DNA of 29,264 nucleotides from Cardiobacteriales bacterium (GTDB taxonomy: Bacteria; Pseudomonadota; Gammaproteobacteria; Cardiobacteriales; Wohlfahrtiimonadaceae): the NCBI GenBank assembly GCA_030150565.1, contig JASLFR010000010.1:1-29264 (forward strand), in the 5' to 3' direction. Below the pieces are notes generated by a model. That model worked only from the letters and a program-made list of their open reading frames with translations, did not search any database and had not been told where the DNA came from. Below, in pieces: positions 6,290 to 13,687 of this stretch (its first letter is position 1; each line of letters begins with the position of its first letter). Made by a program: the position numbers and the translations under genes.

Positions 6290-7159
6290 ATGAGTGAGCA
6301 GAGTCAAGGTTCGTTATGGGTTCCTGTAGCGGTTTTAATTTTAGCGGTTATCTCAATACAGGTGGGGTCTTCCATTGCGATCTCACTCTTTGGAAAAGTT
6401 GGACCTGAGGGATTAATCGCTCTACGCCTTCTTTTTAGCACGCTGATGTTTATGGTGCTCTTTAAACCGTGGCGAGTGAAGATTAGAGGGGGAGAGTGGC
6501 GCTCTCTGCTCCTTTATGGGGTCGCTTTAGGGGCGATGAGCTTTACGCTCTATCAATCTTTTAAATATATCGATCAGGCGATTGCGATCGCTCTAGAATT
6601 TATTGGCCCTTTAGCGGTCACTATCTACTACTCAAGACGCAGAATCGATCTTCTTTGGGTCGCTCTTGTGATTCTTGGGCTTTATGGCTTAATTCTGCAC
6701 GGCTACATCACCCAAGAGGGGGTTGAGATGCCTGATCTTAGAGGGGTGCTCTGGGCGCTCTCTACAGGATTCTTCTGGGGCGCTTACATCATCTTTGGAA
6801 AGCGGGCGGGAAAGAGCTATGGGATCAATACGGTTGCTATCGGCTCTATTATTGCGACGCTCATCTTCTTCCCTGTTGGGGTAATGGTGGAGGGGATGAA
6901 TCTCTTCACACCAGAGGTGATAGCCATTGGATTGATGATTGCGCTTCTCTCTTCAGCCATTCCTTATGGATTTGAAATGTACGCTTTAAATCGGATGCCA
7001 ACCCAGACATTTGGCATTTTAACGAGTGCTGAGCCCCTCTTTGGAGCCCTCTCAGGGACGATTATCCTCCATCAAATCTTAACGCCAGCGGAGTGGATAG
7101 GGCTATCGCTCATTATCTTTGCATCAGCAGGAGCGATTCTCTTTGCAAAAGAGGCTTAA
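6290..7159 (+). CDS. rhtA: EamA/DMT-family exporter, RhtA-like
   Basis: This 289-aa inner-membrane protein has about ten hydrophobic segments in two EamA repeats. It resembles Escherichia coli RhtA along its length: an N-terminal segment around SIQVGSSIAISLFGKVGPEG, FKPWRVKIR, ALEFIGPLAV, a central YIIFGKRAG, then ALLSSAIPYGFEMYALNRMPTQTFG. RhtA exports threonine and homoserine, and related proteins export other amino acids. The substrate here is uncertain. GAGGGG precedes the ATG. A strong terminator separates it from pxpA, so it has its own transcript. Its place beside a glutamate-yielding operon hints at amino-acid export but does not prove it. After the stop, GATAAA/TTTATC with flanking G/C (about 7187-7216) makes a poor terminator. 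Confidence 0.85.
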   Translation: MSEQSQGSLWVPVAVLILAVISIQVGSSIAISLFGKVGPEGLIALRLLFSTLMFMVLFKPWRVKIRGGEWRSLLLYGVALGAMSFTLYQSFKYIDQAIAIALEFIGPLAVTIYYSRRRIDLLWVALVILGLYGLILHGYITQEGVEMPDLRGVLWALSTGFFWGAYIIFGKRAGKSYGINTVAIGSIIATLIFFPVGVMVEGMNLFTPEVIAIGLMIALLSSAIPYGFEMYALNRMPTQTFGILTSAEPLFGALSGTIILHQILTPAEWIGLSLIIFASAGAILFAKEA

Positions 7160-7327
7160 AACGCCTTAAATTGAACTCTTTTATGGAAGAGAGGGGGTGA
7201 TAAATTATTTATCCCCTTTAGATCGTTATTTTGGGTATAGTGACCATTGATATGGGAGGGCAGGCGTGAGGCGCTGCTCTCTCTTTGTAATTGTTAACTT
7301 AATGCCGTATGTAGAGATAGAAAGCGC

Positions 7328-8440
7328 ATGACAAAAGAGAGAATGAAAGAGTTTGACCTCAAGCAGCAGGGCAAATTGGAACGTTTAACGAACAAAACTT
7401 TTAAATTTGATGAGCGTGTAGGAGAGGGCTGGTTTTCGGCGGTCTATTTTTTAAAGACGGCAGAGATCGCAAAACGGTACTGCGCCGATAGAGTTGTCAC
7501 TATGCAATTTTTTCAGCGTAAAGATGATGCGGTTCTGTGTGGTATTGATGAGGCGATTGCACTTCTGCATACCTTTGCTGATGAGCCAGAGAGCCTTGAG
7601 ATTAGAGCGCTCAATGATGGGGATACCATTGCCCCCTATGAGTCGGTTTTAACCATTACAGGGAATTACCAGAAATTTGGTTATCTTGAAGGGATTATTG
7701 ATGGGATTTTGGCGCGTCGCACCTCAGTAGCCACCCACGTTCACGATGTTGTGAAAGCAGCGGGTGAGAAAGAGGTGATCTTCATGGGGGATCGAGATGA
7801 TCATTTCGATCAGCAAGCGGGGGATGGTTACGCTGCATATATTGGGGGATCAACCGCTCAAGCTACTCATGCAATGAATGAGTGGTGGGGACGTGAAGGA
7901 TTGGGAACAATGCCTCATGCGCTGATTCAGCTCTTTAATGGGGATACATTAGCGGCAGCTAAGGCGTATCATGAGACTTTCCCTGAAGATAAGTTGATGG
8001 TATTAGTCGATTATCGTAACAATGTGATTGAGGAATCGCTTCGAGTTGCTCGCCATTTTGGAGATAAGCTTGCAGCGGTACGGGTCGATACTTCAGGCAA
8101 TATGGTGGATCAATACTTTATGCGCCATCAGGAGCTATTGGGGACGTTCGATCCTCGCGGAACGAATCCTGAATTGATCTTTGCGCTTCGTAAAGCGTTG
8201 GATGATGAGGGATTCACTGAAGTGAAAATTGTGGTGAGTGGTGGCTTTAATGCGGAAAAGATCAGCACCTTTGAAGCACTCGGCACCCCTGTTGATCTTT
8301 ATGGGGTCGGCTCAAGCCTCTTAAAAGTTAATATCGGCTTTACAGGGGATAATGTCCTTTTAGATGGAGAGCCACAATCGAAATCGGGGCGCCGCTATAT
8401 GCCTAATCCCCGCTTAAAAAAGGTGGAGTATTTAGGGTAA
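7328..8440 (+). CDS. pncB: Nicotinate phosphoribosyltransferase, short form
   Basis: The enzyme joins nicotinate to PRPP to give nicotinate mononucleotide in NAD salvage (Preiss-Handler pathway). Visible marks are VTMQFFQRKDDAVLCGIDEA, a central IGGSTAQATHAMNEWWG, GTMPHALIQLF with the expected phosphorylated histidine, VRVDTSGN and IVVSGGFNAEKI in the barrel end. At 370 aa it is shorter than E. coli PncB (400 aa) and seems to be of the compact type better known from Firmicutes and Fusobacteria. It is directly joined to nadE, with only 3 bases between stop and the preferred ATG, so the pair forms a salvage operon. The ribosome site is weak (AGAAAG). A TATAGT box near 7236 may be the -10. Confidence 0.9.
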   Translation: MTKERMKEFDLKQQGKLERLTNKTFKFDERVGEGWFSAVYFLKTAEIAKRYCADRVVTMQFFQRKDDAVLCGIDEAIALLHTFADEPESLEIRALNDGDTIAPYESVLTITGNYQKFGYLEGIIDGILARRTSVATHVHDVVKAAGEKEVIFMGDRDDHFDQQAGDGYAAYIGGSTAQATHAMNEWWGREGLGTMPHALIQLFNGDTLAAAKAYHETFPEDKLMVLVDYRNNVIEESLRVARHFGDKLAAVRVDTSGNMVDQYFMRHQELLGTFDPRGTNPELIFALRKALDDEGFTEVKIVVSGGFNAEKISTFEALGTPVDLYGVGSSLLKVNIGFTGDNVLLDGEPQSKSGRRYMPNPRLKKVEYLG

Positions 8441-8443
8441 TTG

Positions 8444-9187
8444 ATGATGAAAGCGTATATTGAATCATTAGGCATCTGGTTGAAAGAGGAGCTCGCTTAT
8501 CGTCAAGCGGACTCTTTTATCTTTGGGATTAGTGGCGGGGTTGACTCTGCAGTAGTGGCGTATCTTCTTGCAAAATTTGCCCCTAAAGAGAGTTTAGGTC
8601 TCATTATGCCAAGCGGAAGCAATTCTAAGGATGAGAGGGATGCGATCACTGTGATGGAGGGGTGTGGTTTGCCTTACCATAAGGTGGATCTTAACGAGAC
8701 GCGGGAGGCGATCTTAGGAGCGATCGGTTCGGAATTGAATCATCTTGAGGATGAGGAGAAGAATCGTGTTGTTCAGGGAAATCTCTCAGCACGTCTTCGA
8801 ATGACGACACTCTTTACCGTTGCACAGGTGAAGAATGGTTTAGTGGTGGGAACAGATAATGCGGTGGAGTGGTATACGGGCTACTTCACTAAATTTGGAG
8901 ATGGTGCGGCGGATATTGTTCCTCTCTTTCATCTTAATAAAGATGATGTCTATGAGATGGCAAGAATTTTAGGCGTCCCCGATGAAATCATCAATAAAGC
9001 GCCATCAGCAGGGCTTTGGGAGGCGCAGACCGATGAGGATGAGATGGGAACCACGTACGAGATGTTAAATCGTCATCTATTGGGGGAATCGGTGCCAGAG
9101 AAGGATCGAGAAGCGATTCGGTACTGGCATGAGCGTTCTCATCACAAAAGGGCGATGCCCCGCAGACCAAAACCGTATCGTCATTAA
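8444..9187 (+). CDS. nadE: NH3-dependent NAD+ synthetase
   Basis: NadE amidates nicotinate adenine dinucleotide to NAD using ATP and ammonia. The PP-loop motif FGISGGVDSA lies near residue 27. GNLSARLRMTTLF, VVGTDNAVEWYTGYFTKFGDG and KAPSAGLWEAQTDEDEMG are all typical. There is no glutaminase domain, so at 247 aa it is the ammonia-using form. Three possible starts run together (TTG 8441, ATG 8444, ATG 8447). ATG 8444 best fits the upstream AGGG. It follows pncB with almost no gap. The adenylyltransferase NadD that links the two steps is not in the window. The C-terminus is basic (HHKRAMPRRPKPYRH). Confidence 0.93.
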   Translation: MMKAYIESLGIWLKEELAYRQADSFIFGISGGVDSAVVAYLLAKFAPKESLGLIMPSGSNSKDERDAITVMEGCGLPYHKVDLNETREAILGAIGSELNHLEDEEKNRVVQGNLSARLRMTTLFTVAQVKNGLVVGTDNAVEWYTGYFTKFGDGAADIVPLFHLNKDDVYEMARILGVPDEIINKAPSAGLWEAQTDEDEMGTTYEMLNRHLLGESVPEKDREAIRYWHERSHHKRAMPRRPKPYRH

Positions 9188-9200
9188 TAATTGGATGGAT

Positions 9201-9240
9201 AAAAAAGAAGCCTCAGCTCTTTAAAGTTGAGGCTTCTCTA
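9201..9240. terminator. Terminator between convergent nadE and nfo
   Basis: GAAGCCTCA (9207-9215) pairs with TGAGGCTTC (9228-9236). On the minus strand it is followed by six T, giving a strong terminator for nfo. On the plus strand the tail TCTATTTT is weaker but may serve nadE. Confidence 0.88.
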
Positions 9241-9255
9241 TTTTGGGAGAAGTAG

Positions 9256-10107
9256 TTACGATTGGGGAATTTGTGCCCGCAACCATGCGATCTCTTCTGC
9301 CCAGATATCGGGATTTGTGGTCTCCAAAATTAGGGGCATCTGCTTAAAACGTTCATCTTGCATAATATATTTAAACGCCTCCTCCCCAATCGTCCCTTTG
9401 CCGAGGGATTCATGGCGATCAACACGGCTATTGAGGGGCGTTTTTGAATCATTAAGATGCATCGCTCGTAGATACTCAAATCCAATCACAGAATCGAACT
9501 CTGTAAAGGTTGCATCACACGCTTCAAAAGTTGAGAGATCATATCCAGCAGAGAAGGCGTGGCAAGTATCGATGCAGACTCCAACACGTGATTTATCCTC
9601 AACATGCTCAATAATTTTAGCGATATGGGCAAAATCGAAGCCGAGATTTGTCCCCTGTCCTGCCGTATTCTCAATGACAGCGGTTACATTCTCTGTCTGA
9701 TCGAGCACCCAATTGATCGATTCCGCCATCAATATAAGGCAATCATCAATTGGCATCTTGTTGAGATGGCTCCCTGGGTGAAAGTTAATCAGCTCAATGC
9801 CGAGCTGTTCACATCGTTGAAACTCATCAAGAAGTGCATTGCGTGATTTCTCTAACGCCTCTTTATCATGATGTCCCGGATTGATGAGATAGCTTGCGTG
9901 GGGGAGAATCTGTTTAGGGGTGAAGTGCTCAAGTTCTGCCAATTTCTTAAAACGGCGGATATTCTCCTCTTTAAGGGGAGGACCTTCCCAACGGCGATTA
10001 TTCTTTGTAAAGAGTGCAAAGGCATTGGCCCCGATCCCTTTTGCATTCTTAATCGCATTATCCACACCACCCGATGCGCTCACATGGGCTCCGATAAAGT
10101 AACTCAT
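9256..10107 (-). CDS. nfo: Deoxyribonuclease IV (AP endonuclease)
   Basis: This is a zinc-dependent class II AP endonuclease that cuts beside abasic sites in base-excision repair. The 283-aa sequence starts with FIGAHVSASGGVDNAIKNA, then ALFTKNNRRW, LPHASYLINPG, LINFHPGSHL, ENTAGQGTNLG, VCIDTCHAFSAGYD, HLNDSKTPLNSRVDRHESLG and LETTNPD. These contain the metal-binding His, Glu and Asp residues of the Nfo/EndoIV TIM barrel, all intact. AGGAGC lies before the ATG. It is downstream of the SDR gene, with 85 bases between that hold a GGGGAGA/TCTCCCC dyad without a T-run, so read-through from the SDR gene is possible. Confidence 0.96.
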   Translation of the reverse strand: MSYFIGAHVSASGGVDNAIKNAKGIGANAFALFTKNNRRWEGPPLKEENIRRFKKLAELEHFTPKQILPHASYLINPGHHDKEALEKSRNALLDEFQRCEQLGIELINFHPGSHLNKMPIDDCLILMAESINWVLDQTENVTAVIENTAGQGTNLGFDFAHIAKIIEHVEDKSRVGVCIDTCHAFSAGYDLSTFEACDATFTEFDSVIGFEYLRAMHLNDSKTPLNSRVDRHESLGKGTIGEEAFKYIMQDERFKQMPLILETTNPDIWAEEIAWLRAQIPQS

Positions 10108-10192
10108 AAAAGCTCCTATAGATAAAATGAAGAGAGATAGCTTAGCCTAAATTTATCGAGAGGGGAGAAAAGCGCTCCACTCTCTCCCCCTA

Positions 10193-10927
10193 TTATTTGG
10201 GGAGATTACGTAGATCCGCAATAGGATCACTACTCATTAAGGCATCATTATGGAGATATTGAATCAGCTCCTTTGCCGTCTCTTTCGCACTCTTTAATCC
10301 ACCACTCTCCTTTAGAGTGACAAAGCGATTAAGAGAGGGGAATGCCTCCTCACTACTCTGGCGAATGATCGATTGCATTGGAGTGTCGATCACTCCTGGT
10401 GCGACAGAGGCGATCTGAATTGGGAAGGGTTTTTCACTCTGCTCCAGTGCAAAGGTACGGGAGAAGTGGTCGATTGCAGCTTTAGTTGTGCAGTAGATAC
10501 TCCATCCTGAATAGGGATTGCGTGCAGCGCCAGATGAGATATTGAGAATGCGCCGTGTAAAAGGGCGATCCTGTAGCGTCTCAACAAAGAGATTGCTTAG
10601 AAGCAGTGGCGCTTCAATATTGAGTAGAAGAGATTGATGAGTCTTGAGTGGGTCGAGAGCACCGACCTGCTCAATCGGTTCAACACTTCCCGCATTATTG
10701 ATGAGGTTTACGCTCTGAGCCGTTTCGGGTAGCGTTTCAAGCCATTTTTTGAAATGGGGTAGATACGCTTTTTGATCCGTTAAATCTGATTCGATGAAGG
10801 AGGGAAACGCTTCCCGATTTTTGCGAGCGATCCCCGTTACCCTATTCTCTGAATGCTTCATCAACTCACGGTAGAGCGCTGCTCCAATCCCCTGAGAAGC
10901 GCCTGTTATAAAGTAGTAGTGAGCCAT
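10193..10927 (-). CDS. Short-chain dehydrogenase/reductase
   Basis: This is a classical SDR of 244 aa with a Rossmann fold. TGASQGIG is the cofactor loop near residue 8, NNAG lies near residue 80, and the catalytic Ser-Tyr-Lys appear as NISSGA and YCTTKAA. IARK near residue 36 suggests NADP preference. Overall it looks like the benzil reductase/sepiapterin reductase group (YueD type), so the substrate may be a small carbonyl compound, but this is inference. AAAGGAG lies 7 bases before the ATG. It is divergent from the DNA ligase gene and may be co-transcribed with nfo. Confidence 0.85.
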   Translation of the reverse strand: MAHYYFITGASQGIGAALYRELMKHSENRVTGIARKNREAFPSFIESDLTDQKAYLPHFKKWLETLPETAQSVNLINNAGSVEPIEQVGALDPLKTHQSLLLNIEAPLLLSNLFVETLQDRPFTRRILNISSGAARNPYSGWSIYCTTKAAIDHFSRTFALEQSEKPFPIQIASVAPGVIDTPMQSIIRQSSEEAFPSLNRFVTLKESGGLKSAKETAKELIQYLHNDALMSSDPIADLRNLPK

Positions 10928-11053
10928 CGCTCTTCTCCTTTGTTATCTAAATTTATCGGTAATAATCTCCTTCGATGCTATCAAACTATCACTCGAACTT
11001 TGAGACTATTTTCAGTAGCATAGGGCGGGTAAGATTAAGCATAGGAGCAAATC

Positions 11054-11902
11054 ATGAAGCGTTGGTATCTATTCATTCTGCTGATACTCCCCCTTGTCAG
11101 TGGAGCAATGCCTCCATTACAGCATGGAGAGGCGTTGACGCTTGAGGAGATGGAGCATCTCGATATCACTCAATATTGGGTGAGTGAAAAACTCGATGGT
11201 GTACGGGGTTATTGGGATGGTAAGCAGTTAAAGACCCGTCAAGGCGTTGTGATTAATGCACCACAGTGGTATCTCCAATCTTTAGGTGATGTGCCGCTTG
11301 ATGGGGAGCTTTGGATTGAGCGGGAATCCTTTGAGCGGGTCAATGGATTGATTCGTAAAAATAAACCCGATGATCAGGAGTGGCGCACGATTCGTTTTAT
11401 GATTTTCGATCTTCCTGCCCACGAGGGGGATTTTGATGCGCGAGTCGCTGAGATGGAGCGCTACATCCCTTCATTAAATGTTCCATGGGTGGCGATGATT
11501 CCACAATTGAAGTGTAAAAACCATGCTGATTTGGAGCACCATTTAGAGGAGATTCTCAATAAAGGGGGGGAGGGCTTGATGCTCCATTATGGAAAAAATC
11601 ATTATCAAGAGGGGCGAACCGCCAATCTTCTTAAGCTAAAACCGACGCACGATAAAGATGGGAGGGTGATTGCTCATCTTGAGGGGGAGGGGCGCTTTGA
11701 GGGGATGATGGGAGCCCTTTTAGTGGAGCTTGCAGATGGAAAAGAGTTAAAGATTGGGAGCGGATTTAGTGATGAAGAGCGTAAAAATCCTCCAAAAATT
11801 GGGGATATCATCACCTTTACCTATAATGGTTACACCAAAAATGGTCTGCCCCGTTTCGCCCGCTATGTGCGGACCCGCTATGATAAACAGCTTCTCGATT
11901 AA
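11054..11902 (+). CDS. Secreted minimal ATP-dependent DNA ligase (LigE type)
   Basis: The nucleotidyltransferase motifs are clear: motif I SEKLDGVRGYWDG with the adenylated lysine, DGELWI, IRFMIFDLP, GGEGLMLH and LLKLKP. A short OB-fold domain follows, ending with TFTYNGYTKNGLPRFARY. The N-terminus (MKRWYLFILLILPLVSGAMP) is a signal peptide, so the enzyme should act in the periplasm or outside the cell. This matches the LigE group of Haemophilus, Neisseria and relatives, thought to act on incoming or extracellular DNA. The length of 282 aa is normal for that group. AGGAGC precedes the ATG. The next gene starts about 20 bases after the stop. It is not the replicative ligase, which uses NAD. 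Confidence 0.92.
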   Translation: MKRWYLFILLILPLVSGAMPPLQHGEALTLEEMEHLDITQYWVSEKLDGVRGYWDGKQLKTRQGVVINAPQWYLQSLGDVPLDGELWIERESFERVNGLIRKNKPDDQEWRTIRFMIFDLPAHEGDFDARVAEMERYIPSLNVPWVAMIPQLKCKNHADLEHHLEEILNKGGEGLMLHYGKNHYQEGRTANLLKLKPTHDKDGRVIAHLEGEGRFEGMMGALLVELADGKELKIGSGFSDEERKNPPKIGDIITFTYNGYTKNGLPRFARYVRTRYDKQLLD

Positions 11903-11922
11903 CCGAAGGGAAAGTAACCTTG

Positions 11923-12252
11923 ATGAACATTCGCTACTTCGCCACACTCCTAACCCTTTTTATAACCGCTTGTGGTGATGGATTGCCCCATGAGTGCTCA
12001 AATGTCGTGAGTGAACGGATGGCGCTTCAGAAGATGTTTGAGCAGAATGAAGCACGGTTGCCGATGAGTCTTGGTGACTTTTCAGGGAGCGATGTCCCTT
12101 CAAGTCGAGCGGAGATGATTCGATTTTACCGTACAGATTATGTGAAGAATGGGGAGATCGCCCGTGATAATTGCCAAAGAGAGCGGCAGCAGCTTGAGCA
12201 GTATCGAGCCCTTCTTGAACAGTATCTATCCGATCAGGAGAAGAGTGAATGA
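11923..12252 (+). CDS. Small putative lipoprotein
   Basis: This 109-aa protein belongs to no family I recognise. The N-terminus (MNIRYFATLLTLFITACGDG) is a lipoprotein signal peptide with the lipobox ITAC, so the mature protein would start at that cysteine. The +2 residue is Gly, which does not signal inner-membrane retention. The rest is charged and helical, and ends in a Gln/Glu-rich stretch (RERQQLEQYRALLEQYLSD) that may form a coiled coil. A TTG at 11920 is in frame, but ATG 11923 is preferred. The stop overlaps the epmC start by 4 bases (ATGA), so translation is coupled to a cytoplasmic protein-modifying enzyme, an odd pairing. Confidence 0.75.
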   Translation: MNIRYFATLLTLFITACGDGLPHECSNVVSERMALQKMFEQNEARLPMSLGDFSGSDVPSSRAEMIRFYRTDYVKNGEIARDNCQRERQQLEQYRALLEQYLSDQEKSE

Positions 12253-12800
12253 CTCACGATTATAACGATCTTATTACACTCTTTAATCAACTCTTTGAAG
12301 AGGAGTATCAGACCCGTCTAGTCGCAGGGGAGGATGAACCGCTCTATAGTGTGGCGACGAAGGAGATTCCCTATCATCGAGTGATCTTTGCGCACGGCTT
12401 CTATCAGAGCGCACTTCATGAGATCGCCCATTGGTGCATCGCAGGGAGAGAGCGGCGTCAGCTTGAGGATTACGGCTACTGGTATAACCCAGATGGAAGA
12501 GATCGTGAAGAGCAGGCGGCGTTTGAGGATTTTGAGGTTCGTCCACAAGCGGTAGAGTGGCTCTTTTCAAAGGCGGCAGGGCGCCCCTTTACTGTTAGCT
12601 GCGATAATTTAGCGGGAGATTTTGAACCTGATCGTCTCGCTTTTCAGCAGAGAGTACAGCGGGCACTCGTAAAGATGATTGAGGAGGAGGATATTCCCCC
12701 TAGAGCTGCCCGTTTTGCAGAAGCGTTACGCTCTTTTTATCAGCAGCCTAACATAAGAGTTGAGGATTTCCCCTATCCAGAAACATTATGGGATCTTTAA
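12249..12800 (+). CDS. epmC: Elongation factor P hydroxylase
   Basis: EpmC (YfcM) hydroxylates the beta-lysylated lysine of elongation factor P after EpmA and EpmB have acted. The 183-aa length matches the family. Visible marks are IFAHGFYQSALHEIAHWCIA, with an HExxH-like metal site, then DYGYWYNPDGRDREEQAAFE and VRPQAVEW. These are the conserved core of the family, which is largely confined to Gammaproteobacteria. EpmA and EpmB must be elsewhere in the genome. It overlaps the lipoprotein gene by 4 bases and ends 1 base before the preferred GTG start of the phosphodiesterase gene, so the four genes from the ligase on look like one operon. Confidence 0.92.
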   Translation: MTHDYNDLITLFNQLFEEEYQTRLVAGEDEPLYSVATKEIPYHRVIFAHGFYQSALHEIAHWCIAGRERRQLEDYGYWYNPDGRDREEQAAFEDFEVRPQAVEWLFSKAAGRPFTVSCDNLAGDFEPDRLAFQQRVQRALVKMIEEEDIPPRAARFAEALRSFYQQPNIRVEDFPYPETLWDL

Positions 12801-12801
12801 T

Positions 12802-13383
12802 GTGAGCGATCTATTGAGTCAACTCCCCTTATTTGAAGAATCTTACGAGACAGCGCATCCGATCTTAGTACTCTCAGATAGTCACGGTGCGATCGATGCT
12901 CTCGTCTCTATTATTGAGGCGAATCTCTCTACAACTGATATTATCCTCTTTCTTGGGGATGGGGCTGATGAGTTTGAGACGTTGCGCTATATCTATCCTG
13001 ATAAGCGTTACTTCTCTGTAATTGGTAATAATGATCGTCGTTCTAATGCTCCCCTTGAGCAGATTTTTTCCATTAATGGGATTCGTTTCTATTTAACGCA
13101 TGGGCACATCGCTCCTTACTCTCAAGTGAAGGGGGAGGTGGCGCGAAGAGCCCAAAGTTTCGCTGCTGATATTGCGCTCTATGGTCATCTTCATCAACCC
13201 TATTTAGCAAGAGAGGGGGAGTTCTATATCGCATCTTCGGGAAGTGTTGCTTATCCTCGTGGAGGGACGGAGGCGGCCTATCTTCTTATTGATACGGCTC
13301 TCTTTTTAGAAGGAGGGGGGGAGGCTTCTTTCCTCTTTAAGGGGGCGAAAACGGATCAAGTGTTAATGATTGGGGAGAGATAG
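12802..13383 (+). CDS. yfcE: YfcE-type metallophosphoesterase
   Basis: This is a small calcineurin-like phosphodiesterase of the YfcE/MJ0936 family. It has the full motif set: VLSDSHGA, LFLGDGADEF, VIGNNDRR, LTHGH and YGHLHQP, which supply the two-metal site. Members hydrolyse model phosphodiesters in vitro, and the natural substrate is unsettled. The start is uncertain: GTG 12802 gives 193 aa and sits one base after the epmC stop, while a TTG at 12760 would overlap epmC by 41 bases. Neither has a strong ribosome site, and I prefer GTG because coupling explains it. No clear terminator follows. Confidence 0.85.
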   Translation: MSDLLSQLPLFEESYETAHPILVLSDSHGAIDALVSIIEANLSTTDIILFLGDGADEFETLRYIYPDKRYFSVIGNNDRRSNAPLEQIFSINGIRFYLTHGHIAPYSQVKGEVARRAQSFAADIALYGHLHQPYLAREGEFYIASSGSVAYPRGGTEAAYLLIDTALFLEGGGEASFLFKGAKTDQVLMIGER

Positions 13384-13474
13384 AGTAACTTTTCTCTCTG
13401 TCAATAGATTCGTATCTTGTTCGCACAAATATTTTTTAAAATGGTGAATGTTTAACGCTGATTAAGCACGATAA

Positions 13475-13535
13475 CGTGAATGGTTTCACGCTTATTTAGC
13501 CAAAGGATTACAGGCTCTTAGTAACAAAAAAGAGC
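13475..13535. repeat. Two small inverted repeats upstream of nrdA
   Basis: CGTGAA (13475-13480) pairs with TTCACG (13485-13490), and GCTCTT (13514-13519) with AAGAGC (13530-13535). Both lie upstream of the predicted nrdA -10 box and could be operators. Neither matches the NrdR box as I know it. The rest of the 304-base gap outside these and the leader shows nothing else. Confidence 0.3.
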
Positions 13536-13568
13536 TTATGAAAAGGTGTAGCTTCGTTTTTTATTCGC

Positions 13569-13574
13569 TATAAT
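13569..13574 (+). promoter_or_regulatory. Predicted -10 box of nrdA
   Basis: A perfect TATAAT at 13569-13574. No good -35 lies at 16-18 bases (candidates read GTGTAG or TGTAGC), so an activator may be needed. Transcription should start near 13581, just before the leader stem. Confidence 0.45.
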
Positions 13575-13583
13575 CCTTCACTC

Positions 13584-13642
13584 TAAAAGCGGAGAGGGTA
13601 CTCTAAAAATGCCCTCTATTTTCTCTTTCTATTCCGCTTTTA
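13584..13642 (+). promoter_or_regulatory. Folded 5' leader element of nrdA
   Basis: An outer 10-bp perfect stem, TAAAAGCGGA (13584-13593) with TCCGCTTTTA (13633-13642), encloses an inner 7-bp stem, GAGGGTA (13594-13600) with TGCCCTC (13610-13616). The two are contiguous on the 5' side, with a pyrimidine-rich bulge (13617-13632) on the 3' side. No T-run follows. The ATG is 45 bases downstream. Confidence 0.5.
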
Positions 13643-13687
13643 GGGCTGTCTTATTATTCTCTTAACCTTAAATTCAAGGGCGCATCA

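Noticed and set aside
9227..10125. Several plus-strand open frames opposite nfo
   Set aside because: Nfo on the minus strand has all family motifs. The opposite frames are unlike known proteins and contain typical antisense composition.
13384..13687. NrdR boxes upstream of nrdA
   Set aside because: No pair of ACACTATATATAGTGT-like sites at the usual spacing was found by eye.
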